In this document: piece by piece, positions 56,241 through 64,000 of the stretch
How positions within the stretch are numbered: position 1 is the first letter of the stretch
Layout: every line of letters starts with the position of its first letter
Assembly (NCBI RefSeq): GCF_037154085.1
Contig: NZ_JBANRM010000001.1
Coordinates: 372,001 to 436,000 of the forward strand
Length of the DNA: 64,000 nt
Direction of reading: 5' to 3'
From: Andeanibacterium fulvum
GTDB taxonomy: Bacteria > Pseudomonadota > Alphaproteobacteria > Sphingomonadales > Sphingomonadaceae
Notes under the pieces: model-generated
What the model was told of the DNA's origin: nothing
Seen by the model: the letters and a program-made list of their open reading frames with translations, nothing else
Database searches by the model: none
Position numbers and translations under genes: made by a program

Positions 56241-58920
56241 ACCTGAGTTCCTTCAGGTATTGGTCCAGCCGCGTCGTCGCGTCGGTCCTTCGCCCCTCGA
56301 TGTGCTTTAGGCTGACCCGATACTTATCCCAGAGACGCTCGAGACTGGAGACCAAGGTCCCGACACGACGCGCACGGGCACGCTCGAGCCGATCGAAAAG
56401 CCGCTCGCGGTCGATGGCGAGCACCAGTTCGCGGCAATCACCGTCATCGAGTTCGGCCCGCGCTGCTGTCAGCCGCTCGACAAAGGCCGCTTTCAGCCGC
56501 CGCAGCGTGGCGCGCGCCGCCTTCAGCTCCTCCTTGATCGCTTCATAGGGGGCGAGCATCGCATCGATGGTCTCCGCTTCGTCGACAAGCGGCGCGAGAC
56601 GGCGATTGAGGTCGGCAAGTTCGGCCTCAGCCTCCCGCACGTTCATTCCCTGCGCCCGCATCCAGTCGATTGAGCCCTTGGACGGCTTTCCAGCAGGTGT
56701 GGTCTTCACCAGCTCCTTGCGGCGCTTGTCATCCTCGCCCATCTCGGCGCGCAGGTCCTTGCGGCGCTTCTCCAACAACTTGGGCAGCGCGGTGCCGTCC
56801 TCCGCGCCATCCATCCAGTCCTCGGCGCCTTCGACACCGTCACCGCTTTCCCAAGCGTCCTTTTCGGCCTTGATGCGCTCCACCTCGGCTTGCGCTGCGG
56901 ATAGTTGGGTCACATAGTCGGCCATCCGGTGCCGCACGAAGGGATGGGCGAGCAGCTCCTCAAGCGTCACCTTCACTGTCTTCTTGACGTCGCTGTCCTC
57001 GTCGTCGTCGGCCTCTTCGTCTTCGAGCGCGGAACGCAGCGTTTCGACCCAGCCGTCGACAAGCTCGGCAAAACCGTTCTCGACGATAACACGGAGTTCG
57101 TAGCGGATTTCGTCCCACCAGCCCGCGATGGCGCCCATAAGCGCATAGCGATCGACGCAGCCGACCGGCAGCATCGCCGGCTCGAAACTGTCGAGCAGCT
57201 CCCGGCGCAGCGGCATGAGGCGCTTGGTGGTTGGCAGGTCTGCCAGCCCGGACTGCGCCGAAGCCCACCAGGCATCGAAAGCGCCCAGCATCTCTCCGGC
57301 CCGGGCGGCGACGCCAGCGTCGGTTTCCACCAAGGCACGGATGTCCGCCCGCTTTGCCACGGCGGGGGCGAAATCGGCGTAGTCGGAATCGCGGTCGCAG
57401 AACGGCACGCCAACGTCGAAGCCCTGCGCCATTGCCTGCGGGCGGATGGCTTCGATCTCGCGCTTCGGCAAACCGCCATGAAGGTGCGCGCGGACATCGT
57501 GCGGCTCCGGCGGTGGGCTACTGTCGGCGTATCGACGGATGTTCAGGTTTCCGGCTTCGTCCTCGATAATGGCCTTGTTGTCGACTACAGCCGCAAAGCC
57601 GGGCACATCGGCGAAGGCATTATAAGCGCTGATGATCTTTTCGATGTGCTCCGGATCGATGAAGTTCTGCGCACGGCCTTCGCGATATTCGCGGTCGGCG
57701 TTGATGAAGAGCACCTTGCCCTTGCGCGCTTCGGGTTTGCCGCCCGGATGGCGCATCACCAGGACACAAGCCGGGATACCGGTGCCATAGAAGAGATTTT
57801 GGGGCAGGCCGATGACCGCCTCGATGCAATCATCCTTGAGTAGCGCTATCCTGATCTTCTTCTCTTCGCCACCACGGAACAGCACGCCGTGGGGCATCAC
57901 GACCGCCATCTTGCCGTTCTGCTTGAGGCTCGCCAGCATGTGCTGCGCGAACATGAGGTCGGCCTTTTTGCCCGTCGTCGGGCACCAGCCGAAGCGGAAC
58001 CGGTCGCCGAACTGGATGCCGCGCTTAGTGTAATTCTGGCTGAATGGCGGGTTGGCGATCACCCGGTCGAAGCGCATCAGGCGACCGTCGTCAAGGTGCT
58101 TCGGTTCCAGCAGCGTGTCGCCATTCCGGATGTCGGCGTCGGGAACGCCGTGCAGCAGCAGGTTCATCCGGCAGATCGCCCAGACAGCCCCGTTATCTTC
58201 CTGCCCATAAAGGCGCAGCCGCGGTCCTCCGTGCTGGAGGGCGTGCTCGTTCCCCTGGTTCAGCATGCCGCCGCTGCCACAGGTTGGATCGTAGAGCGAC
58301 GTGCCACCCTGCGGATCGAGGATCCGCACCATGAGCTGCACGACCCCTCTTGGCGTGTAGAACTCTCCGGCCTTTTTGCCGGCGGAGTCCGCAAACTCGC
58401 TGATCAGATACTCGTAGGCAGCGCCGAGCAGGTCCGGAAATTCGAAATCCTCATCCAGAAGCCGGTACTTGTTGAAGTGGCTGATGAGCCGCCGCAATTT
58501 CTCGTCGGGAATTTCGGATTCGCCGATCTTGCGGGCAAAATTGATGTGACCCAAGACGCCCGACAGCGCCTGATGGTTCGCGTTTTCCAAGCCAGCCAGA
58601 GCCTTATTCAACTCGTTGGCGACATTTGAATGGACGTCATCCAGCAGCCTTGTCCATCTGGCTACGGGCGGAACAAAGAACGACTTCTCGTATGATGATG
58701 GATGGTCTGCCCGCTGCAGTGCCTCCGCTTCAGACCGCCCTTGGGCTCGCTGTTCCTTGAGAATTTTATCTCGCTGCTGCTCAAACACATCAGAACAACG
58801 CTTGAGGAACAGGAGCCCAAAAATATACTCCTTGAATTCAGAGGCATCCATCTTCCCGCGCAATATGTCTGCAGCTGCGAATAGATGACGTTCCAATTTT
58901 TCAAGGGTAAGCTTTGACAT
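56233..58920 (-). CDS. hsdM: Type I DNA methyltransferase HsdM, long form
   Basis: Predicted 895 aa. The HsdM_N helical domain (residues about 5-150) precedes the N6-adenine methylase with motif I DPTCGSGGML (about 213) and catalytic motif IV NPPFSQNY (about 292). The C-terminal ~350 residues form an unusually long extension with acidic and coiled-coil stretches (about 640-870), roughly doubling the usual ~500-aa HsdM. The gene is first in the operon, followed by hsdS, hsdR and the YgjP gene. The extension may help assembly with HsdS. The enzyme motifs are intact. Confidence 0.95.
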   Translation of the reverse strand: MSKLTLEKLERHLFAAADILRGKMDASEFKEYIFGLLFLKRCSDVFEQQRDKILKEQRAQGRSEAEALQRADHPSSYEKSFFVPPVARWTRLLDDVHSNVANELNKALAGLENANHQALSGVLGHINFARKIGESEIPDEKLRRLISHFNKYRLLDEDFEFPDLLGAAYEYLISEFADSAGKKAGEFYTPRGVVQLMVRILDPQGGTSLYDPTCGSGGMLNQGNEHALQHGGPRLRLYGQEDNGAVWAICRMNLLLHGVPDADIRNGDTLLEPKHLDDGRLMRFDRVIANPPFSQNYTKRGIQFGDRFRFGWCPTTGKKADLMFAQHMLASLKQNGKMAVVMPHGVLFRGGEEKKIRIALLKDDCIEAVIGLPQNLFYGTGIPACVLVMRHPGGKPEARKGKVLFINADREYREGRAQNFIDPEHIEKIISAYNAFADVPGFAAVVDNKAIIEDEAGNLNIRRYADSSPPPEPHDVRAHLHGGLPKREIEAIRPQAMAQGFDVGVPFCDRDSDYADFAPAVAKRADIRALVETDAGVAARAGEMLGAFDAWWASAQSGLADLPTTKRLMPLRRELLDSFEPAMLPVGCVDRYALMGAIAGWWDEIRYELRVIVENGFAELVDGWVETLRSALEDEEADDDEDSDVKKTVKVTLEELLAHPFVRHRMADYVTQLSAAQAEVERIKAEKDAWESGDGVEGAEDWMDGAEDGTALPKLLEKRRKDLRAEMGEDDKRRKELVKTTPAGKPSKGSIDWMRAQGMNVREAEAELADLNRRLAPLVDEAETIDAMLAPYEAIKEELKAARATLRRLKAAFVERLTAARAELDDGDCRELVLAIDRERLFDRLERARARRVGTLVSSLERLWDKYRVSLKHIEGRRTDATTRLDQYLKELRYA

Positions 58921-59102
58921 TACTATTTTGATCCAATTGGGAGTGCTTGAATCGCGATCTGATATCGTCGAGTGCCCCTACCCCTCGAAGTAGCCTTGGG
59001 GCAGGAAGCCCGCAACCACCTACCTTGGAGATCTGATTGATTTCCCACGCCGAGTAGGCTCGTTGACCGGCCAATGTGTCCTACGAGCGCGCGTAGCCCG
59101 CC
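58921..59102. other. Intergenic region upstream of hsdM
   Basis: A 182-bp gene-free stretch that should contain the hsdM promoter. A nested imperfect hairpin is visible: TGCCCC (58973-58978) with GGGGCA (58998-59003), enclosing CTAC/GTAG. It could be a leader structure or attenuator-like element, or the terminator of the 61-aa gene. No clear promoter boxes are assigned. Confidence 0.3.
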
Positions 59103-59288
59103 TCAGCCGTGAGAGCCCTGCCTCAGGTAGCAAGTTATGCGCACTCTCGTCTTCTCTCTCGGGCGCCTGCCTGACCTAAGGTCAGCAACAAGCCTTGGGT
59201 CCCCGGCAACCAAGCGACCGAAGGTGCTCGGCGACGTCCGTGTTTGCGCCAGATATGCCTCGATCTGCTCTAGTAGCTCCATCGCCAT
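59103..59288 (-). CDS. Small HTH-like conserved protein
   Basis: Predicted 61 aa. The pattern L-L-E-Q-I-E-A-Y-L, then T-S-P-S-T-F-G-R-L-V, then D-P-R-L-V-A-D-L-R-S-G-R-R-P-R matches a small conserved alphaproteobacterial protein I remember as uncharacterised (a helix-turn-helix-like unit: two helices, the turn at G-D-P, a recognition-like helix, then a basic R-x-P-R tail). It is divergent from the S24 regulator gene across a 100-bp region holding the two S24 palindromes, so it may be under the same control. The start could also be the second Met, two codons later. Confidence 0.7.
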   Translation of the reverse strand: MAMELLEQIEAYLAQTRTSPSTFGRLVAGDPRLVADLRSGRRPREKTRVRITCYLRQGSHG

Positions 59289-59325
59289 CGACTCGTTTAA
59301 GGCTTGCGTTCTTGTTATGTTCTTA

Positions 59326-59342
59326 CTAGGAAGGCTTCCTAG
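59326..59342. promoter_or_regulatory. S24-regulator palindrome, site 1
   Basis: CTAGGAAG-G-CTTCCTAG is a perfect dyad (8-bp arms, 1-base centre) between the divergent 61-aa gene and S24 gene. It lies 46 bases upstream of the S24 start and is the best candidate for an autoregulatory operator. Confidence 0.65.
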
Positions 59343-59345
59343 AGT

Positions 59346-59364
59346 CTAGGATCGATTTTCCTAG
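59346..59364. promoter_or_regulatory. S24-regulator palindrome, site 2
   Basis: CTAGGA, TCGATTT, TCCTAG: a dyad with 6-bp arms and a 7-base spacer, three bases from site 1 and 24 bases before the S24 start codon. Its right half, TTTTCCTAG, matches the half-sites upstream of traA. Confidence 0.6.
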
Positions 59365-59388
59365 GTGCCCGCGATAGGACTGGCAGTC

Positions 59389-60030
59389 ATGGACGACGCA
59401 CGGAGAGCCCTGGACGAACTAATCCAGCAACGAGGGGTGAATTACTCCTCGGTTTCGCGCCTGTTGGGGCGCAATGCCGCTTACATCCAGCAGTATATTC
59501 GGCGCGGCAGTCCGAGGCAGCTGGACGAGCAGGATCGCTCGGTTCTGGCGCGATTTTTCGGGGTCGATGAGAAGGTTCTTGGAGCCCCTGCCCGCCGCTC
59601 AGGCCCGGTGGTCGAGCTCGTCCATGTGCCTTTGCTCAATGTCGAGGCATCAGCCGGCCACGGCGCTCTGGCCGAAATGGAAGCCAAATCCGCGCAGTTC
59701 GGCTTCGACGAGAAGTGGCTGCGTCGACTGACCGCGAGCAAGGCATCGAGCCTCTCGATTATCGCGGTCCATGGGGACTCCATGGAGCCCACCCTCCACG
59801 ATGGCGACGAGGTTATGGTCGATCTCGGGGATGGCCAGTCGCGGCTGAGAGACGGGATCTATGTCCTGCGGATGGACGACATGCTGAGCGTAAAGCGGAT
59901 TGCCCTCGAACCACAGGGCAAACGCGCGTCGGTCCTGAGCGACAACCCGGCTTATCCAAGCTGGCGCGGCCTCGAGAAACGCACCCTCAATATCGTCGGA
60001 CGGGTTCTCTGGTTCGGACGGGCGCTCTAA
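59389..60030 (+). CDS. S24/LexA-like transcriptional regulator, catalytically intact
   Basis: Predicted 213 aa from ATG 59389, chosen because the protein then aligns from residue 1 with the paralogue at 1173-1784. The N-terminal HTH (about 1-60; V-S-R-L-L-G-R-N-A-A-Y-I-Q-Q-Y) precedes an S24 peptidase fold. The catalytic Ser lies in HGDSMEPT (about 130) and Lys in SVKRIAL (about 168). SetR of SXT and related ICE repressors belong to this broad class and derepress transfer after DNA damage. Two palindromes lie just upstream. It probably represses itself and, through similar half-sites, the tra operon; the link is inferred from motif sharing. Confidence 0.92.
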   Translation: MDDARRALDELIQQRGVNYSSVSRLLGRNAAYIQQYIRRGSPRQLDEQDRSVLARFFGVDEKVLGAPARRSGPVVELVHVPLLNVEASAGHGALAEMEAKSAQFGFDEKWLRRLTASKASSLSIIAVHGDSMEPTLHDGDEVMVDLGDGQSRLRDGIYVLRMDDMLSVKRIALEPQGKRASVLSDNPAYPSWRGLEKRTLNIVGRVLWFGRAL

Positions 60031-60042
60031 GGTGGCCTTCTG

Positions 60043-60468
60043 ATGCTTGCCCTGCTTGCCGCTTCGATCGTCGCTTCCGGGCAGACATTTACCTGCACGC
60101 CCACTCATGTCTGGGATGGTGATGGTCCAGTCTGGTGTGCGGAAGGCCCTCACCTGAGGATCGCGGGCATCGCGGCCCGGGAGATGGACGGCACCTGCCG
60201 GACCAATCAGCCCTGCCCCGCTGCCTCGGCGCTTGAGGCGCGCGATGCGCTGGTAGTGCTGATGGGCGGCTCGAAGGGAACAATCGCGACCGGACACGTG
60301 GTAGTCAGAGGTCCGCGGCTCACATGCCGCTCCGAGGGGTCCGCAGGTGGAAACAGGACCGCTGCCTGGTGCCGTCTGCCGTCAGGTGCCGATCTGTCAT
60401 GCGCCATGATCAAGACCGGCACAGTCCTGCGCTGGGATCGCTACTGGAAAGGCCCGGCTTGCCGGTGA
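60043..60468 (+). CDS. Secreted thermonuclease-like protein
   Basis: Predicted 141 aa. A short signal-like N terminus (about 1-14) precedes a staphylococcal-nuclease-like beta-barrel (OB) pattern: V-W-D-G-D-G-P near residue 25, R-I-A-G-I-A-A-R-E-M near 40, and a basic W-C-R region. Four or more cysteines suggest disulphides. The usual catalytic Arg/Glu set is partly replaced, so activity is uncertain. It lies 12 bases after the S24 gene and overlaps the next gene, in a four-gene set common in sphingomonad ICEs as I remember them. Confidence 0.75.
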   Translation: MLALLAASIVASGQTFTCTPTHVWDGDGPVWCAEGPHLRIAGIAAREMDGTCRTNQPCPAASALEARDALVVLMGGSKGTIATGHVVVRGPRLTCRSEGSAGGNRTAAWCRLPSGADLSCAMIKTGTVLRWDRYWKGPACR

Positions 60469-60770
60469 CCAGCACCACGCATCTGGCCGGCGTCGTCGAA
60501 TGGGCGGCCAACGGACCGGTGCTGCGAACCGATGATGGCGGGACTTGGCAACTCGACAACATCCGCCAGGTACGCAAATTCATCGGCGCTCGCGTCGAAG
60601 TGGTCGGGGAGCGTTCGGGGTTCAACGCCTTTGCCTGCTACCAGATATGGCCAGCCGGACAGCCTCGTCCGACTGCATTCAAACTCCGGCTCGAATTCCT
60701 CCTTGCCGCAGCCTTCGTCGCCTATGGTCTCTACGCGACGGTTGGCGGGGTGGTGAGCGCGCTCTGCTGA
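60465..60770 (+). CDS. DUF5818-like small protein
   Basis: Predicted 101 aa from GTG 60465 overlapping the previous stop (GTGA); longer in-frame starts lie inside the nuclease gene and are rejected. A beta-rich OB-like part, T-H-L-A-G-V-V-E-W then L-D-N-I-R-Q-V-R-K-F-I-G-A-R-V-E-V-V-G, is followed by a C-terminal hydrophobic segment (FLLAAAFVAYGLYATVGG). This matches my memory of DUF5818 proteins next to thermonuclease genes. The function is unknown. Confidence 0.7.
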   Translation: MTSTTHLAGVVEWAANGPVLRTDDGGTWQLDNIRQVRKFIGARVEVVGERSGFNAFACYQIWPAGQPRPTAFKLRLEFLLAAAFVAYGLYATVGGVVSALC

Positions 60771-60967
60771 TGCTGAGCGACTGGGAGCTCTGGGCCTGCG
60801 CAAACCATGTCCTACAGACCTATGGGGACAAGGCACCTTTGCACGTCGCCGAACAGATTGGGGCTCTCGCACTTGCAGGCGATGAGGCAGGCATTCGGAC
60901 ATGGCAGGCTATCGCCGAGCGGATTGTCCAGCTGAGCTCCAACGCCCCGGACAGGCCACTCCAGTAA
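60770..60967 (+). CDS. DUF6961-like small protein
   Basis: Predicted 65 aa, starting at an ATG that overlaps the previous stop by one base (TGATG). It is an all-helical protein with W-E-L-W-A-C-A-N, A-x-x-I-G-x-L-A-L-A-G-D-E-A-G and W-Q-A-I-A-E-R-I-V-Q-L, the spacing I recall for DUF6961. The function is unknown. It completes the thermonuclease cassette. Confidence 0.7.
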   Translation: MLSDWELWACANHVLQTYGDKAPLHVAEQIGALALAGDEAGIRTWQAIAERIVQLSSNAPDRPLQ

Positions 60968-60991
60968 CCCCGCTCGACAAGCCCAATCAGT

Positions 60992-61261
60992 TCATCCGAT
61001 CGGGGACAGATCGCCCGGAAACAGACACGATTGCTCGACTGGGGCACCATGGCTGTCGCCTTCGATGGTGAAGCCGCGCATGCGTTCGACCAAATGGCGA
61101 GCCAGATCGACCCTGGCGCTGCGCTGGGCGCGTGGATCATCGGCATTGAGCCGGACGAGCGTGTGCTCCGGCGCAACAGCCAGCGCGACTTCGAGATGGG
61201 TGAGGAGGATATCATCGGAGATTCGGGGCATGGGCCAATGAGAACAAATAAAGAACTTCAC
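60992..61261 (-). CDS. Small unrecognised protein downstream of the relaxase
   Basis: Predicted 89 aa from a GTG at 61261, or 79 aa from the ATG at 61231. The conserved-looking core is H-L-E-V-A-L-A-V-A-P-E-H-T-L-V-R-L, then a charged helix A-R-V-D-L-A-R-H-L-V-E-R-M-R-G-F-T. It lies 40 bases after the relaxase stop in the same direction, so it is probably in the same operon. It converges on the DUF6961-like gene. No family is recognised. Confidence 0.6.
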   Translation of the reverse strand: MKFFICSHWPMPRISDDILLTHLEVALAVAPEHTLVRLNADDPRAQRSARVDLARHLVERMRGFTIEGDSHGAPVEQSCLFPGDLSPIG

Positions 61262-61301
61262 GTCAACCGGTCATGTGCGGACGCATGGGGACAACGGGAC
61301 G

Positions 61302-64000
61302 CTAGATGCCGATCTCAAATGGCTTGGTGATCGACCGGTCAAGCTCTGGCGGCTTGCGTTCCGGTGCAGGAGCCACACGATCTTTGGCCTGACCTTTGGA
61401 TGCCGCATCGTGGAGGAGATTGACCGTTTCCAGCGCCGAGCGCTTCATGCCGGCATTGCGCTCGACCGCCGCCTCGAGGTTGCCAGCATTGTCGACATAG
61501 AGCGTGAGGCCATCGCGCAGCCGCGTGACTGTCACCAGGAACGTCTGCTGATTGGCCAGATTGCGCTCGCGGCTGTCCATCACCGCAATGCCGCGATCGG
61601 AGGTCAGCCCCTGCGCCATATGGGCATTGAGCGCATAGGCGAGATCGAGACGTCGCAGCATTGGATCGTCGCGTTCGAGTCTGTGCTCTGCGCCCAAGGA
61701 TGTCTTAACCACCACAGCCTCTTTGTCGACTGCGACAATCCGGGCCTGGTCGGCATTGATCAGGCCCCGCTTGTGATCGGTTTCGGTCCACCGGATCTTG
61801 TCGCCGGTATAAATATCGAGGGCGCGAACTTCGGACAGGCGTAGCGGATCCTGCTCACCTTGCGGCCGGATCTGACCGGGACGAAACTCGAACTGGCGGC
61901 CACGCTCGTTCTCCAGCGTGACCCGCTCGCGTGCCACATCGGTTCCGACCACCCGGTATTCGCCTGCTGCAAGGCCCTGGCTGCGCTGACGCCGTGCGAC
62001 ATCGACCACCATGCCGGGGGCGTAGGTGCTCGCATAGCGCAGCTCCTCGCGGGTTACATTGACACGGGACAGGGTCTGGAGCCGCATGGTTTCAGGACCG
62101 AGCTCGCCGCTCGCTTGAAGGCCAGTCTGCACAGCCTCGTTCACGGCACTGCGCAAATTGCGGCCTGACGCATAGATTGCGGTTGCCTCGCGCTCGGCGG
62201 TCGAAAGCGACAACCAGGCGGCGGCGGCTTCGACAGCAGCATCATTTCCCACCTCGATCACCTGGGGTGCGAGATGGCGCATGGCGTCTTCGATGCGCCC
62301 CTCTTGCGCCGCCTGCTGTGCATCTCGAAGGCCCTCTGTCCGTGCTCGGAGATTGGTGCTCATGAGCGCCGTCTCAATGCCGGCCTGCTGCATCACATCG
62401 AACGGCTTTCCGGCATCGACTGCGCCCAGCTGCTTACGGTCCCCGATGCTCGCAAAGCGGCCGAGTTCGAGAAGGTTTGCCAGCCGAACCAGCTTTTCCT
62501 TGTCGGCATTGCCGACCATGGAGGCTTCGTCGAGCAGCACGACGGTGCCGCGCATGTCCGCCAGCGCCTCGGCGAGACGGTCCGCATCGGCCCCTTCCAG
62601 GAGATCGCGGTGTCGGGCGAGGAACCGCGAGACCGTCATCGATGTAATACCTGTATCGCGCTCGAGCATCTGGACCAGCGTGTTCTGCACCGCGAGCCCG
62701 AGCACGGCTCTGCCCTCCTCGCGCAGGATATCTGCGACGGGTTTGAGGACCGTGCTCTTGCCTGCGCCCGCGACGCCCTGGATCGCGACGATCCGGTTGT
62801 TCGAGCCAAGCAGCAAACGCCCTGCCCCTTCCTGTCCGGCGTTCAAGGTCATGCCGTATTTGATCTGGGACAGGGCCTGCAGACGGGCCCCCGCAAGGTC
62901 GGGAGAAACAATCGCCGGTGCAGCGCCGCGCCCGTCTTCGACCCCAGCAATGATGCGCTGTTCGAGGCTTATAGCGTCGCGTGTCGTCAGCAGTTCCCGG
63001 TCAGCGCCCCTGCCCTTCTCCAGATGTCCCTGACGGAGCAGCTGGTCGACGCGGTGCTCGATGTCAGCGAGCGAAGTCGGGAGCGCAAAGCCAAGCGCTG
63101 CACGGTAGATTTCGGCTCGGCTGAAGGCCGCCTCCCGCTCGCCCAGATGCCGCACAGCCGAGGCGACTGCATGAATTGCGGCGACCTGCTCGACACTGCG
63201 GTTGGTCAGCCGGGAAGGTATCAGCGGGTCACCTTCGCGCAGGCCAAGGCGCTCGGCAAATGTGGTTGCGAGGGCCTGAACATTGCGGACGAGCGCGCGC
63301 ATGGTTGGTCCCAAGCCGGTCACATTGCCAAGATCCTGCGCACTGCGAGCATTGGCTCTGGCAGTCACCGTGGCGGGATCAAAGCCCAGCCTCGCAGACG
63401 CTTCCTGCCACTGCTGCGTCAGCGCATCGCGATCTTCGATGCGCCCTTTGTCGGCCCGGGTCATCAAGGTTGCAGCATCGAGCACGCCTGGCCCTGAGAA
63501 GTTCATCTGGGCGGCCGCTTCCAGGATTTCCGCTCGCCGGGAACTGAAGGCATCGCGGACCACCTTGGGCACACCTACGGCCTCAAAATTACCGTGCTTG
63601 CCGAACTCACCGACCTCATACCCAAGCTTTTCGACGCTCAGACGAAATCGCGCCATCGTCATGGCATTGAGCAAGGTATTGTGCTGCCAGAGCTTGTCAT
63701 TGCGTAGCGCCCGCCATTTGCCGTCGCCCCCTCGCGTCACATTGGCAATGACGGCATGAAAGTGCGCGTTGGGCTCCTGGTTGCGATTGGTGTCGTGCTG
63801 GAACAGCGCGATCGCAAGGTTGCCGGTCTGGACGGTACGCTCCTTTCCGCGAACCTCCATCCGGGTCTCGGCTAGGTTCTTTTCGGCCCAGCGCAGGGTT
63901 TCCCGGACGGCCGACCCGTAGGCATCGAGGATCCGTTTGTCGCCGCCCACCAGAGCCAGGACCGACCAGCTTTTCGGCATCGAAAAGGTGAGGTCGGTCC
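61302..64000 (-). CDS. TrwC/TraI-type relaxase-helicase, N terminus beyond the window
   Basis: The 3' part of a relaxase gene that starts beyond the right edge. The first visible residues read T-D-L-T-F-S-M-P-K-S, a signature just after the catalytic Tyr region of TrwC-family proteins. The metal-binding three-histidine cluster follows (H-D-T-N-R then P-N-A-H-F-H-A-V), so the relaxase fold is present except its first ~80 residues. The helicase part has Walker A GVAGAGKSTVL (about 405-415 of the visible part), VVLLDEASMV (about 490) and a late A-H-M-A-Q-G-L-T-S. It nicks oriT and unwinds the transferred strand. The oriT and the coupling protein are presumably further right. Confidence 0.95.
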   Translation of the reverse strand, partial: TDLTFSMPKSWSVLALVGGDKRILDAYGSAVRETLRWAEKNLAETRMEVRGKERTVQTGNLAIALFQHDTNRNQEPNAHFHAVIANVTRGGDGKWRALRNDKLWQHNTLLNAMTMARFRLSVEKLGYEVGEFGKHGNFEAVGVPKVVRDAFSSRRAEILEAAAQMNFSGPGVLDAATLMTRADKGRIEDRDALTQQWQEASARLGFDPATVTARANARSAQDLGNVTGLGPTMRALVRNVQALATTFAERLGLREGDPLIPSRLTNRSVEQVAAIHAVASAVRHLGEREAAFSRAEIYRAALGFALPTSLADIEHRVDQLLRQGHLEKGRGADRELLTTRDAISLEQRIIAGVEDGRGAAPAIVSPDLAGARLQALSQIKYGMTLNAGQEGAGRLLLGSNNRIVAIQGVAGAGKSTVLKPVADILREEGRAVLGLAVQNTLVQMLERDTGITSMTVSRFLARHRDLLEGADADRLAEALADMRGTVVLLDEASMVGNADKEKLVRLANLLELGRFASIGDRKQLGAVDAGKPFDVMQQAGIETALMSTNLRARTEGLRDAQQAAQEGRIEDAMRHLAPQVIEVGNDAAVEAAAAWLSLSTAEREATAIYASGRNLRSAVNEAVQTGLQASGELGPETMRLQTLSRVNVTREELRYASTYAPGMVVDVARRQRSQGLAAGEYRVVGTDVARERVTLENERGRQFEFRPGQIRPQGEQDPLRLSEVRALDIYTGDKIRWTETDHKRGLINADQARIVAVDKEAVVVKTSLGAEHRLERDDPMLRRLDLAYALNAHMAQGLTSDRGIAVMDSRERNLANQQTFLVTVTRLRDGLTLYVDNAGNLEAAVERNAGMKRSALETVNLLHDAASKGQAKDRVAPAPERKPPELDRSITKPFEIGI

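Overview
The window reads as a segment of an integrative conjugative element (ICE) from an alphaproteobacterium. A sphingomonad (Sphingomonadales) is most likely, judged from the style of the F-type transfer genes, the small DUF5818/DUF6961-like proteins and the 61-aa HTH-like protein. That assignment is inference from remembered families. No rRNA or core marker is present apart from one tRNA gene.

Layout. (1) 1-880: chromosomal-looking flank with a small winged-helix-like gene and tRNA-Lys(CTT), whose 3' end points into the element and is a plausible attachment site. (2) 1173-3028: an S24/LexA-like regulator that has lost both catalytic residues, then an IS110-family element. (3) 3210-21260: a left defence-type island. 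It contains a dual-specificity phosphatase/ADP-ribosylglycohydrolase fusion; a tight reverse-strand operon (WYL regulator, AddB-like nuclease, AddA-like helicase-nuclease, DUF6361-like protein, PLD nuclease, large helicase, GIY-YIG protein); a divergent double-AAA+ ATPase; and a HEPN protein. (4) 21303-40477: two small DNA-binding regulators and a complete F-type type IV secretion operon (traA-L-E-K-B-dsbC-V-C-orf-trbI-traF(S26)-W-U-trbC-N-F-H-G). (5) 40487-58920: a right defence-type island. It has a SNF2-like helicase overlapping a 2405-aa protein with two GHKL ATPase modules, then a YgjP-type metallopeptidase and type I hsdR, hsdS and hsdM. (6) 59103-64000: a small HTH-like gene, an intact S24 regulator preceded by two palindromes, a thermonuclease/DUF5818/DUF6961 cassette, and the 3' part of a TrwC/TraI-type relaxase running off the right edge.

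The strongest new signal is a 19-bp dyad, TNCGAC-N7-GTCGCA. It occurs upstream of the phosphatase/ARH gene (4695-4713), upstream of the AddB-like gene (17368-17386) and between the WYL and AAA+ genes (18423-18441). It ties the left-island transcription units into one candidate WYL-controlled system of about nine proteins that matches no named defence system I can identify.

A second shared motif, TTTCCTAG, lies as palindromes before the intact S24 gene, as half-sites before the catalytically dead S24 paralogue, and as a 13-bp-spaced direct repeat before traA. This suggests that S24 regulators control transfer. No integrase, CRISPR array or rRNA was found. The integrase, coupling protein and other ICE end are presumably beyond the right edge.
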